Source: Pseudomonadota bacterium
GTDB lineage: Bacteria > Pseudomonadota > Gammaproteobacteria > Steroidobacterales > Steroidobacteraceae
Direction of reading: 5' to 3'
Assembly (NCBI GenBank): GCA_021843755.1
Contig: JAKBWB010000031.1
Coordinates: 1-64,000, forward strand
DNA: 64,000 nucleotides
The translations under genes and the position numbers were made by a program. The notes beneath the pieces were generated by a model. That model was not told where the DNA came from, did no database searches, and was given only the letters and a program-made list of their open reading frames with translations. Each line of letters opens with the position of its first letter. Within the stretch, counting starts at the first letter, position 1. This document shows, in pieces, positions 19,188-27,932 of this stretch.

Positions 19188-19791
19188 TCACTACAGGAGG
19201 CTAATGGTGATATCGGTGAGCGCGCAGTCCGCTCGCACATGAACTCGAGGCGCCGGAACAAAGTCGAGTCGAAGTGCCTTCGGAATCCACCTCGCCGGTG
19301 CCGGGGAAGAGCCCGGTCATCAGTATGAAGGCGGAGGTCTCGATCCCGCTTTCGCGTGACGCTTTCGTGTTTCGTCTGCCCCTACTCGCGCCCCGGGCGC
19401 GTCGCGTCGGGGTGCGGAGGGTCACCAACCAGGGAACCGGCACTGAGCCGTAAGCCGAGCCGTCAAGGAGGCGCGACTCAGGTGCGGACGCGTACGCCAG
19501 GCGGAACCAACGCGATCTGTTGGCTGCGCCGACTGATCGGTGCGATAACGTGCCCGAACGACGGCTCTCCAGAGAGCGACCTCCCTGGCGGCGCAGTGCA
19601 ACCCTTGCATCAACCGTCGAGAACACGTCCGGTAGAAGTTTCAGCGCGAGGACCCGGCAGGGCCGGTATGCGGCCGTGCGCGTCCGATCCGGGCGGGCTG
19701 TCAGTGGCGGGAGTGGGCAATTGTACGCTGTTGACCGCCATTTCTTCATGGGATGCGCTTCGGTTGGTTCGCCGCGAAATCGGGTGAGCGA
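19188..19791. other. Gene-poor stretch
   Basis: Several open frames of 100-180 codons exist on both strands but none has a plausible protein composition or a family motif. A good AGGAGG (19195-19200) precedes a 12-codon frame at 19204-19242, which is probably chance. The region looks like decayed or non-coding accessory DNA. Confidence 0.4.
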
Positions 19792-19959
19792 TCACCTCCG
19801 CTTTGCGTCGCCGTATTTCGCTCGTAGAGTGCCGAGGGTCTTCTGCGTTCTTCCGGAAGCTTCCAACTTGGTGTTGCCGGTCGCACGCCCCACCGCCTGC
19901 TTGACGCTGCCTTTCGACTTTAGGATGTGGCCTTTCACTTGATCCTTATTGATACTCAT
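19792..19959 (-). CDS. CsbD family stress-response protein
   Basis: This 55-residue protein is very hydrophilic and Lys/Gly-rich. It begins MSINKDQVKGHILKSKGSVK and continues QAVGRATGNTKLEASGR, the standard CsbD pattern (KGKxKExxGxxTGnxxLExxG). CsbD proteins are induced by general stress in many bacteria; their molecular role is not known. A good AGGAG lies 6 bases before the ATG at 19959. Its neighbours, a double PRC-barrel protein and an aquaporin, are also typical of stress-related accessory regions. Confidence 0.9.
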   Translation of the reverse strand: MSINKDQVKGHILKSKGSVKQAVGRATGNTKLEASGRTQKTLGTLRAKYGDAKRR

Positions 19960-20769
19960 GTGGTGCTCCTGGAATCAGTCTCCGGCGGGCGGTCGGCGCG
20001 CTACCGTCGCAAGCCGCGAACGGCGGATGAACGACGATGCATGAAACCTAGCCCCATGGGTGGCATGCGGTCTGTACGCGGTACCACAGAGTCTCGCCGC
20101 GTCACGGAAATTCCGCGCTTCCTGCACACAGGAGAACCTTGGCCGCATTCCCCGCGATATTGCCTATGGCAGGTGAAGCTCCGCCGATGTCGCAGCCGGT
20201 CTCCCTGGATGGCTCGGTGCACGGGGGGAGCTGGAGTTCGAGTGGTTCGGAATCATTGGCCAATCGCTCGCGGATCGCCGTGTGCAGTTCGGCTACCGGA
20301 ACTGGAATTTCATGCGACAACTCGCTCAGCGAAGACGTCGCAGTGCGTACCCGCATGCTGTCGACGAGCGATTTGAAGGAACTCACATGGTCGGATATCC
20401 CGTCGTTGGCCGAGGCCCGCAATCAGATGGCCGCGGGCCGGTCCGATCACTGCGACGGCCGCAGCGTTTCCAGCGCGAAGCGTCCGCTGGCCGGAGCCGA
20501 CGCGACCAGTGACGCGCCGCGGGCTATCCGGCCGCTGATCCGGTCAGGAACGACGCCGCACAACGCAATTTGCCGCAACACGCATCGTCCGCTGCGGCAC
20601 ACCGCCTATCGCCGCGTGCCCAGGGTACGACCGCCCGGCGTGAACTGAGCGCTCAATGTGAGGCACCGCACCGACGTCATTGCATTCCTTGGAGCACGCT
20701 CGCCGTCCAGTGGGCACTTGCGTCCGCACGGCCCGCAATACCGCGGGCCGGGGCAGCCTTGGAGGTTCC
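19960..20769. other. Region with only doubtful open frames
   Basis: A plus-strand frame from a TTG at 20139 to 20648 has an AGGAG four bases upstream, but its Ser/Arg-rich translation matches nothing. A minus-strand frame, 20422-20102 (TTG start), reads as a partly helical 106-residue protein. The two overlap, so at most one can be real. No repeats or RNA folds were recognised. Confidence 0.35.
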
Positions 20770-21000
20770 TTGACCAATTCAGAGTCCCAACACGGTCCCG
20801 AGGGCGCTGTACCGGGGCAAGCGCAGACGTCGAGTTCAAGAGATGACACGAAACCGTCGGCCGCACCTCGCGGGGACGGCCAGTCAAGCGTCGCAGAGGA
20901 TAGGCGCGTCTGCACGGACGCATGCACTCACGACGAAGCGGAACAAAGCGGATCGACGTCCGATCCGGAACAGAGCGCTGTGCGGGCTGGGTTGGTGTAA
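20770..21000 (+). CDS. Possible small hydrophilic protein, unknown
   Basis: A 76-residue frame starts at TTG with GGAGG four bases before it. The product is rich in Ser, Gln, Glu and Asp with no hydrophobic core, so it would be disordered, as some stress-related small proteins are. No family is recognised. The gene lies just before the PRC-barrel gene on the same strand. Support rests on the ribosome site and context only. Confidence 0.28.
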   Translation: MTNSESQHGPEGAVPGQAQTSSSRDDTKPSAAPRGDGQSSVAEDRRVCTDACTHDEAEQSGSTSDPEQSAVRAGLV

Positions 21001-21153
21001 ACCCAGGGCGGCGGCGATGCGAAAGTAGTTTTTGAGTGAATGGGGTTCAACCGAAGTCCGGCGCGGACCCGTACGGTGGGGTGGCAGAGTGCGACACTGC
21101 GGAATTCAGGATTCCGGGCGCGCGCAGCCCACCCAAGCAAAGGAGAATGAGAG

Positions 21154-22056
21154 ATGTTACGCAACATGAATGATCTCGATGGTTATGCCGTCAACGCCCG
21201 TGACGGTGCTATCGGAAAAGTGACGGATTTTTATTTCGATGACGAGGCATGGGCAGTTCGCTACCTCATCGTCGATACCGGCAGTTGGTTGTCGAGCCGG
21301 AAAGTCTTGATCTCGCCGATGTCGATGGGCAAGCTGGATCCGAACGGCAAGGTGATGCCTGTTTCGATCACCATGGAGCAGGTCAAGAACAGCCCGGACA
21401 TAGACACCGATAAGCCGGTATCCCGGCAGCACGAACTGGAGTACCTCGGCTACTACAACTACCCGATTTACTGGGGCGGGGCGGGAATGTGGGGCGGCGG
21501 CGCCTATCCGGGTATGGTGACGGGCGTGGGATTCGATGCGGCGTCGGCTGAATACCGTCATGCGCGGCCGCAAGATGAGCATGCGGAATCCATCAAGGGA
21601 CAACGCGAGGTGCACGATACTCATCTGCGCAGTTGCAAGGCGATAATGAAGTACGACATCGAGGCGAGCGACGGCGACATCGGTCATGTCCACGGTCTGC
21701 TGCTTGACGACGAGACGTGGGCCGTTCGATACCTGATTGTGGATACCAGCAACTGGTGGCTCGGTCATAAGGCGCTTATTGCGCCGCAGTGGATCCGGGA
21801 GATGCGGTGGTCGGACAAGACGGTGAAACTCAATTTGACGCGCAAGGCGATCAAGGAGGCGCCGCAGTACGACCCGGCGATCACCGTCAATCGGGACCGG
21901 GAAGCGCTCCTGTACAAGCACTACGATCGCCCTGGGTATTGGGCGGGAGAAGGGCAGCAGCAGAAGCCGCAGTCGCGGGTCGGGGAGCAGACCTTGCCGC
22001 CCACCTTCCGTCAGCCGGATGGAAACGCCCCACGGGACGAACGTCATAGCCGTTGA
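21154..22056 (+). CDS. Protein with two PRC-barrel domains
   Basis: The 300-residue protein holds two copies of the PRC-barrel fold, about residues 4-90 and 163-250. Each has the pattern DGAIGKVTDFYFDD or DGDIGHVHGLLLDD followed by WAVRYLIVDT. A Gly/Tyr/Trp-rich linker separates them. PRC-barrel domains occur in RNA-maturation factors, in photosynthetic reaction centres and as stress-linked stand-alone proteins; this tandem form is usually of unknown function. An AAAGGAGA ribosome site precedes the ATG. It lies near csbD in the accessory stretch. Confidence 0.88.
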   Translation: MLRNMNDLDGYAVNARDGAIGKVTDFYFDDEAWAVRYLIVDTGSWLSSRKVLISPMSMGKLDPNGKVMPVSITMEQVKNSPDIDTDKPVSRQHELEYLGYYNYPIYWGGAGMWGGGAYPGMVTGVGFDAASAEYRHARPQDEHAESIKGQREVHDTHLRSCKAIMKYDIEASDGDIGHVHGLLLDDETWAVRYLIVDTSNWWLGHKALIAPQWIREMRWSDKTVKLNLTRKAIKEAPQYDPAITVNRDREALLYKHYDRPGYWAGEGQQQKPQSRVGEQTLPPTFRQPDGNAPRDERHSR

Positions 22057-22072
22057 AACCTGGTGCAGGCGC

Positions 22073-22092
22073 GGGGGGATTCCGTTCCCCCC
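22073..22092 (+). terminator. Possible terminator after the PRC-barrel gene
   Basis: GGGGGGA pairs with TCCCCCC over a short loop, 16 bases after the stop codon. Only a GTTCT follows rather than a T run, so intrinsic termination is uncertain. Confidence 0.35.
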
Positions 22093-22443
22093 GTTCTGCG
22101 TGGCGGCTCGGTTTTTCCGGCAGCTACGCAGCGCCGCGGCAAGGTGAAGGCTTGCCGTGACGCGGGTCCGCGCCGGCAGCTGCCGGTCCGAACCGCAGGG
22201 ATCGGCGCGCATGGGCGGGACGTGGAAGCGGAGCCATGCAGCCTCGATCGCGGCACGGCCGCGTGAAACCATCGAAAGCGGTTGCGAGGCCTGCGGCGGT
22301 CAGCGCGCACGTCTCGACCGCATCCATGATCCAGGTTTGGTCAGCTGCTCGGCCCCTGACACCGCTGCGGCAACGGGCATGATTCGAACGATGCCCGCGC
22401 CAGCCTTGCCTGGCAACGTGGATTCCGGCTCTTCCGGTCGCAG
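22093..22443. other. Gap without an identifiable gene
   Basis: No frame on either strand gives a credible protein and no regulatory motif was recognised. It separates the PRC-barrel gene from the transposase remnant. Confidence 0.4.
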
Positions 22444-22923
22444 GTGATCCGCGGGATGCGTATGGGCATAACGCATTGTTTCCGGCGTACCGTCCACGTG
22501 CTCGATGCGCTCGACATCCAATACACGATCCCGGTACCCTTCAAGGCGCGCCGCGTTGCCCCCGAAGAGATCTGCCGCGCGGAGGGCCACGATGACGTGA
22601 CGCTCTGCGCCGACTCTCCCCGCAAGCAGCCGAACCCCGTGCGCCGCTGGTGCAGTAACGTGCTGCGCGCGAAAGTCGAACCGCTGAATTAGAGAGTCGC
22701 CGTGATGGTCCGCAAGCATCTCGAGGGCATCCTCGCCCGGGTGACTTTCCGGCCCATCAACCGCTTTCTCGAGGCCATCACCGGGCTGCTCCAGGCTGCC
22801 AGGCGCGAGGGCGGCGGGGACGGCCGCTTCCGCTCGATCCGGATGATCATGTTTCTCATCGCCGACACGCTCGACTTTCCCCGAGCCGACCCCGACGTTG
22901 CCGTGCAACCCGCTCGCTTTTAA
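22444..22923 (+). pseudogene. Decayed ISL3-like transposase, C-terminal part
   Basis: One reading frame runs through this stretch, broken by a TAG at 22690-22692. After the stop it reads VRKHLEGILAR, then NRFLEAITGLLQAA and FRSIRMIMFLIADTLDF, which resembles the end of ISL3-family DDE transposases (NxxLEAINGLLQxAKR ... FRTxxFLIAGKLDF). Just before the stop, NPVRRWCSNVLRAKVEPL also fits. The first 50 or so codons have no match I can see. The N-terminal catalytic part and the terminal inverted repeats are missing, so it is a dead relic of an insertion sequence. Confidence 0.6.
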
Positions 22924-23177
22924 GCCCCAAGGCCGTGCGCGCCGGTATGCGGCCGGAGCCAAAGACCGCGCAGCGTAATCCGTTCGCGGCGTTGCGGTGC
23001 AGCCCGAGCGCGGGAGCGCGCTGGCAGCCAAATCGCTGGCCATTCGCGCGCACTCCAGGCTAGACTTTCAGCCGTTGCGCAAGTCAGCGTGTACGGATTG
23101 TCGGTTCCACTTCAGTAGTCCCGCCGCTGGACGGATGGGGCCGGGGTGGTCGACTTGAGCGTCGAGTGAGTGTAGCC

Positions 23178-23735
23178 ATGCCAATTCGTAATGATCGAAC
23201 CCGCTGGGGGCTTGTTTCGCAGCTGTTTCATTGGTTGCTCGCGATCATGATCTTCGCGCAAATCGCGCTTGCGCTGATTTTCATCCAATTGCGGCCGGGC
23301 CCCGAGCTGTTCGCGCTCATCAACGCCCACAAGTCCCTCGGACTGACGATTCTGGTGGTCGTGGTGGCTCGGCTGATCTGGCGCTGGGCCAATCCAGTCC
23401 CGGACCTGCCTGATACGCTGAAGCCGTACGAGCGGTTTCTGGCGCGCTTTACTCACGGCGCGCTGTATGCCTTGCTGATCGCCATGCCGCTGACCGGGTG
23501 GTTCGGCTCGGCGGCGTTGGGCTTCACGATCCGATGGTTCAATCTGTTCCAGTTGCCCAATCCCATCGCCAAGGATGTGCCGCTCGGGCATGCGCTGTAT
23601 CTGACTCACTCGATACTCGCGCTGGCGCTGGGCGTGATCCTCGTGCTGCACATCGCGGCGGCGATCCGGCATCACTGGATTCTCAAAGACGACACCCTGC
23701 GGCGGATGCTGCCGGGCGTCGGGCCGAGACTGTGA
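23178..23735 (+). CDS. Cytochrome b561 family membrane protein
   Basis: The 185-residue inner-membrane protein has four predicted helices and the di-haem b561 pattern: His in LFHWLLAIMI, His in INAHKSLGL, His in RFTHGALYALL, and His residues in LTHSILALALG and LVLHIAAAIRHH. Proteins of this family move electrons between quinones and periplasmic acceptors, or remove superoxide from the membrane. The ATG at 23178 is preferred; a GTG at 23166 is in frame. It stands alone, convergent with the next gene. Confidence 0.88.
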   Translation: MPIRNDRTRWGLVSQLFHWLLAIMIFAQIALALIFIQLRPGPELFALINAHKSLGLTILVVVVARLIWRWANPVPDLPDTLKPYERFLARFTHGALYALLIAMPLTGWFGSAALGFTIRWFNLFQLPNPIAKDVPLGHALYLTHSILALALGVILVLHIAAAIRHHWILKDDTLRRMLPGVGPRL

Positions 23736-23748
23736 GGGGCTGTGGCGC

Positions 23749-24174
23749 TCAGCTCCGGAATCTTCGGGTGAGTCTCGCTTTCAGCGCCGAGAGAAATATC
23801 GCCAGTACCATCAGGCCGCACAGCCCCACGATGACGAGACGGGCTCCGTCCTTGATCTGCGCGACCACCGTTGCGGGTAGACCGAGCGCGATGAACGTCA
23901 GAACCGCCACGGCTCCCGCCGCCAGCACGAGGTAGTGATAGGTCCGCTGGATCCAGCTCGCGACGACGCAGCTGGCAACCACGATCGATCCCAACGCCAC
24001 GAATCCGATCGAAATCGCCCAGCCTCCATACGCGGAAACCCAGGGGGCGAGCGCACCGTCGAACGCGACGTTCCAGCGGGGAATTCCCCAGAGCCAGCCG
24101 AACACGGCCAAAGTGGCCGAAACAATCACCGCGAGCAGCGTGCTTGCCACAAAACGAGGGGAACGCAGGCTCAT
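23749..24174 (-). CDS. Small membrane protein of unknown function
   Basis: The 141-residue protein has four likely membrane helices (ALLAVIVSATLAVFGWLW-like first segment, GGWAISIGFVALGSIVV, YLVLAAGAVAVLTFIAL, LVIVGLCGLMVLAIFL) and a basic C-terminal tail. I do not recognise a family. Upstream, TTAAGAT at about 24228-24234 on the minus strand could be a -10 element inside the neighbouring frame. The gene converges with the cytochrome b561 gene; the stops are 13 bases apart. Confidence 0.7.
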   Translation of the reverse strand: MSLRSPRFVASTLLAVIVSATLAVFGWLWGIPRWNVAFDGALAPWVSAYGGWAISIGFVALGSIVVASCVVASWIQRTYHYLVLAAGAVAVLTFIALGLPATVVAQIKDGARLVIVGLCGLMVLAIFLSALKARLTRRFRS

Positions 24175-24471
24175 CTAGATTTGCACCTCGCCGCCGATCG
24201 ATGCGATGGTTCGCGAATCGGTGATCTTAACAAAAACCGCCGAGTCGCCCGTCGGCCCGCAGCGGGGCCCGAAAAGCCGGCGAAGGTCTGTGAGCCGCTC
24301 GCCGACCCGAGCATCTACGTCGAAGCGAACTGGGGGTATGCGACCTTGGCCGTTGAAATCACCGCACAGCGGGATGTCCGCCGTTCTGTACGATCCCTTG
24401 CGCCGAATTGCGCCGCTGGATAAAATAACAAATCGCTGCAAGCCTCTACCGCCGAGCAAGCGGAACGTCAA
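24175..24471 (-). CDS. Doubtful 98-codon frame abutting the membrane-protein gene
   Basis: This frame starts at a TTG and its TAG stop directly touches the ATG of the next gene on the same strand, an arrangement that can couple translation. The predicted protein is basic with an ending VFVKITDSRTIASIGGEVQI, but no family is recognised and no good ribosome site is seen. It may simply be leader DNA of the downstream gene. Confidence 0.25.
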   Translation of the reverse strand: MTFRLLGGRGLQRFVILSSGAIRRKGSYRTADIPLCGDFNGQGRIPPVRFDVDARVGERLTDLRRLFGPRCGPTGDSAVFVKITDSRTIASIGGEVQI

Positions 24472-24807
24472 GCGCGTGGAGCGGATCCGAGACGCCGCTC
24501 GGCGCAGCCCAGCGGCGCAAGTCCGACCGCCGAGAAGCGCGAACCGGATGCCCGGTCCTAAGGGACCGAGGCCACGTGCGTGCTGTCACGAACAGCCAGG
24601 TGCGGGGTCAACTCTGGGTGCTAATTTGGCTACTCCAACCTGCACAGCCTGTTTGCTTACGGGGTGCGATGAGCCCGGACGAACAGACTCTGGACTACCC
24701 TGTCGGAGGCGATCGATGCGAGGTGGCAGGCCGCCAGCGGCTTGCCGCGATACCTCGCCGGCTGTTCGGCGCCGCGCGCAGTCCGCCCGATGAGCCCGCA
24801 GGAGCCT
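24472..24807. other. Gap upstream of glpD
   Basis: No supported gene. The promoter of glpD should lie here but I cannot point to a clear -35/-10 pair or an operator. Confidence 0.4.
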
Positions 24808-26304
24808 ATGTCCGGCCACGGTCCGTACGATCTGGTGGTGGTCGGCGGGGGCGTCAATGGTGTCGGCATCGCCCGCGATGCGGCTGGACGGGGACTCAGG
24901 GTGCTGCTGCTGGAGGGCCGGGATCTTGCCGGCGCGACCTCATCCGCCTCCTCCAAGCTGATCCACGGCGGCTTGCGTTATCTCGAGCACAGTGAGTTCC
25001 GCCTGGTGCGCGAAAGCCTCAAGGAACGCGAGGTGCTCTGGGCTGCAGCGCCGCACATCGTACATCCACTGCGCTTCGTGTTGCCCGTGCGGGCGGGCAT
25101 GCGTCCGGCCTGGATGCTGCGCACGGGACTGTTTCTTTATGATCACATCGGCGAGCGTCGCAGGCTCGCGCCGACGCGTACGCTGCGCCGCGGGCGCGCT
25201 CCCGCACTCGATCCGCTTCGGGAGCCGATTCGCATTGCATTCGAGTATTCCGATTGTGCGGTAGATGACGCCCGGTTGGTCGTGCTGAACGCCATTGACG
25301 CGCGCGAGCGCGGCGCATGCATCGCCGTCGGCTGGAACCTGGTCGCCGGGCGCCGCGAGGCGCTCCTCTGGCATCTCGAGACGCAATCGCCGCGCGGTGA
25401 ACGACGATCGGTTCAGGCGCGGGCGCTGATCAATGCCGCCGGCCCGTGGGTGCAAAACGTGCTCTCGAGCGTCGGCGTGCCGTGGCACCGGGCTTTGCGA
25501 CTGGTGAAGGGTAGCCACATCGTCGTTCCGCGTCTGTATGCCGGGGCACACGCCTATACGCTGCAAGGGTCTGACGGACGTGTCATTTTCGCAATTCCTT
25601 ACGCCGACGAATTCACGCTGATCGGTACGACGGACGTTCCGTATGACGCCGATCCGGCGCAGGTCGCCGTCAGTGCGCAAGAGATCGACTATCTGTGCCG
25701 TGTGGCCGGAGAATATCTGCGCCAGCCGGCCCTGCCGCAGCAAATCGTGTGGGCCTACGCGGGAGTACGGCCTTTGTATGACGATGGTGGCGTGGACGCA
25801 TCAACTGTCACTCGCGACTACGTGTTCGACCTCGACGCGCCAGAGGGCGTCGCCCCGATCCTGTCCGTGTTCGGCGGCAAACTCACTACCTACCGGCGTC
25901 TGGCGGAGCATGCGCTCGCGGAATTGCTGCCGCGGATGCATATCGCAAGCCACCCTTGGACGCGAGCGGCGGTGCTGCCCGGCGGGGATATTCCGGACAT
26001 GGATATCGAAGCCTTCACGGTCGCGCAGGCGGCCCGCTACGCGTTCCTGGCGCCGCGGCTGGTCCGGCGCATGTGCCGCGCCTACGGCACACGCATCGCG
26101 CGGATCATCGGGACCGCCCGCCGCGTCACGGAACTCGGGGACGAGGTCGGGCCTGGACTTCATGAGGCGGAGCTGGAGTATCTGCGTACTGAAGAATGGG
26201 CACGGTGCGCCGAGGACGTGCTCTGGCGCCGCTCCAAACTCGGCCTCGACTCGGACCCAACGGTGGCCGAACGCATCAATCGCTGGTTCGCAGCCGCTCG
26301 TTAG
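24808..26304 (+). CDS. glpD: Aerobic glycerol-3-phosphate dehydrogenase GlpD
   Basis: This 498-residue flavoprotein oxidises glycerol-3-phosphate to dihydroxyacetone phosphate at the inner face of the membrane and feeds electrons to quinones. It has the FAD motif DLVVVGGGVNGVGIARDAAG, GATSSASSKLIHGGLRYLE, LKGSH-type VKGSHIVVPR, TLIGTTD and the GGKLTTYRRLAE signature. The start at 24808 (MSGHGPYD) has GGAG just before it; an ATG at 24790 is also in frame. Its 3' end overlaps that of glpK, encoded on the other strand, by 29 bases. Confidence 0.96.
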   Translation: MSGHGPYDLVVVGGGVNGVGIARDAAGRGLRVLLLEGRDLAGATSSASSKLIHGGLRYLEHSEFRLVRESLKEREVLWAAAPHIVHPLRFVLPVRAGMRPAWMLRTGLFLYDHIGERRRLAPTRTLRRGRAPALDPLREPIRIAFEYSDCAVDDARLVVLNAIDARERGACIAVGWNLVAGRREALLWHLETQSPRGERRSVQARALINAAGPWVQNVLSSVGVPWHRALRLVKGSHIVVPRLYAGAHAYTLQGSDGRVIFAIPYADEFTLIGTTDVPYDADPAQVAVSAQEIDYLCRVAGEYLRQPALPQQIVWAYAGVRPLYDDGGVDASTVTRDYVFDLDAPEGVAPILSVFGGKLTTYRRLAEHALAELLPRMHIASHPWTRAAVLPGGDIPDMDIEAFTVAQAARYAFLAPRLVRRMCRAYGTRIARIIGTARRVTELGDEVGPGLHEAELEYLRTEEWARCAEDVLWRRSKLGLDSDPTVAERINRWFAAAR

Positions 26305-27796
26305 CGCGTCTCTTCTTGCGGCTCACGCGGCGTACGGCGACCTGCCACCCGGCGAGTTCCCGGGCACGCGCTCGCGGGTCGAGCCGTGGCTCGAAGCTCG
26401 CCTCGGCATGCCACAGCGCGCGGATCGCCTCGAGCGAGGCAAAGACACCGCAGCCGAGGCCGGCCAGACAGGCCGCGCCCCAGGCGGTCGCTTCCACGAT
26501 TTCCGGTCGTTGGATCGGCAGGCCCAGCACGTCGGCGAGGCGTTGCAGGAACAGCGTGTTACGAGTCATGCCGCCGTCGACCTTCAGGGATACCGGGGCG
26601 ACACCGTCGCGAGCCATGGCTTCGAGCAGATCATGGGTCTGGTACACCACGCTGTCGAGTCCGGCACGCACGATCTGCGCGCGGCCGCTGGTGCGCTCAA
26701 GGCCGATCAGGGCGCCGCGGGCAGCGGGATCCCAATATGGAGCGCCTAATCCCGTAAACGCGGGCACGAGATATACGCCGCCCGTGTCCCGTATCGAGCC
26801 CGCCAGCGGCTCGATCTCCTCGTTGGCGGTGAACAGACCCAATCCGTCCCGCAGCCACTGCAACGTCGCGCCCGCGGACAGGACCGAGCCTTCCAGCGCG
26901 TAAGTGGTGCGCCCATCGAGCCGGTAGGCGATCGTGCCGAGCAGGCGGCTGGCGGAGTTGATCAAACGATCGCCCGTGTTGAGCAACACGAAGGCGCCGG
27001 TGCCGAAGGTGCTCTTGACGTCGCCGGCGCCAAGGCCCGCCTGGCCAACTAGCGCGGCATGCTGGTCGCCGGCGATGCCGCGTATCGGGAGCTGCGCACC
27101 GAGCACCTCGGAGTCGGTGCTGCCGAAATCACCGGCGCAGTCGCCGACGCGAGGCAGACACTCCGGCGGTACCCCGAACAGCCCGCACAGCTCCGTGTCC
27201 CAGCTGTTCTCCAGGATATCGTACAGCGCGGTTCGACTCGCGTTGGTCGCGTCGGTGACATGCAGCCGGCCGGCGGTCAGACGCGCCACCAGGAAGCTGT
27301 CGACCGTGCCGCACGCCAGCTCGTTGCGCCGCGCCGCGGCGCGCACGTCCGGCACGTGCTCGAGGAGCCAGGCGATCTTGCTGGCCGAAAAGTACGGATC
27401 CAGACGCAGGCCGGTCCGAGCCGTGAGCCGCGACTCGACGCCCGCGCGTTCCAGCCGCCGGCACAGCGCGGCAGTGCGCCGGTCCTGCCACACGATGGCG
27501 TTGTAGAGCGGCAGGCCCGTGCGCCGGTTCCACGCGATCGTGGTTTCACGTTGGTTGGTGATGCCGATGGCGGCAACAGCCACGTTGCGCGCGCGCAGGC
27601 GTCCGAGCACCGCCTTCGCGCACCCAAGGGCGGTCGACCAGATGGTTTCGGGGTCTTGCTCTACCCAGCCGGATTGCGGAGACAGCGCCGCCAACGGCGT
27701 CTGCTCGAAGTCGAGCAACTTTCCGTCCGGAGCGAACGCCATCGCCCGGCTCGAGCTCGTACCCTGATCGATCGCCAGCAACGCAACATTGCTCAC
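26276..27796 (-). CDS. glpK: Glycerol kinase GlpK
   Basis: GlpK makes glycerol-3-phosphate from glycerol and ATP. The 506-residue protein has the FGGY-kinase start LLAIDQGTSSSRAMAF, the NQRETT and WQDRRT motifs that line the glycerol site, AGDQHAALVGQ, and the C-terminal signature VDGGMTRNTLFLQRLADVL. The GTG at 27796 fits the family N terminus (SNVALLAIDQG). The frame extends upstream to 27949 but without similarity. It shares the 3' overlap with glpD. No glpF or glpR lies beside it. Confidence 0.96.
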   Translation of the reverse strand: MSNVALLAIDQGTSSSRAMAFAPDGKLLDFEQTPLAALSPQSGWVEQDPETIWSTALGCAKAVLGRLRARNVAVAAIGITNQRETTIAWNRRTGLPLYNAIVWQDRRTAALCRRLERAGVESRLTARTGLRLDPYFSASKIAWLLEHVPDVRAAARRNELACGTVDSFLVARLTAGRLHVTDATNASRTALYDILENSWDTELCGLFGVPPECLPRVGDCAGDFGSTDSEVLGAQLPIRGIAGDQHAALVGQAGLGAGDVKSTFGTGAFVLLNTGDRLINSASRLLGTIAYRLDGRTTYALEGSVLSAGATLQWLRDGLGLFTANEEIEPLAGSIRDTGGVYLVPAFTGLGAPYWDPAARGALIGLERTSGRAQIVRAGLDSVVYQTHDLLEAMARDGVAPVSLKVDGGMTRNTLFLQRLADVLGLPIQRPEIVEATAWGAACLAGLGCGVFASLEAIRALWHAEASFEPRLDPRARARELAGWQVAVRRVSRKKRRANERLRTSD

Positions 27797-27932
27797 TGCG
27801 CCTGTCCCGTGCTCCGAGTCGTGGACGTGCACGCTAGGTGAGTGCGCGGCCGCCGTCAATGCCGGGTGCCGCGCCGCGACGGCACGGTATGCTATCATTA
27901 CCAGAGTCCCGCACCGCCTGGACAATAAGTTC

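Noticed and set aside
21045-21120. Group II intron 3' end
   Set aside because: A CCCGTACGGTGGGG stretch looked like an intron end, but no domain V with its catalytic triad and tetraloop can be folded, and no maturase is nearby.
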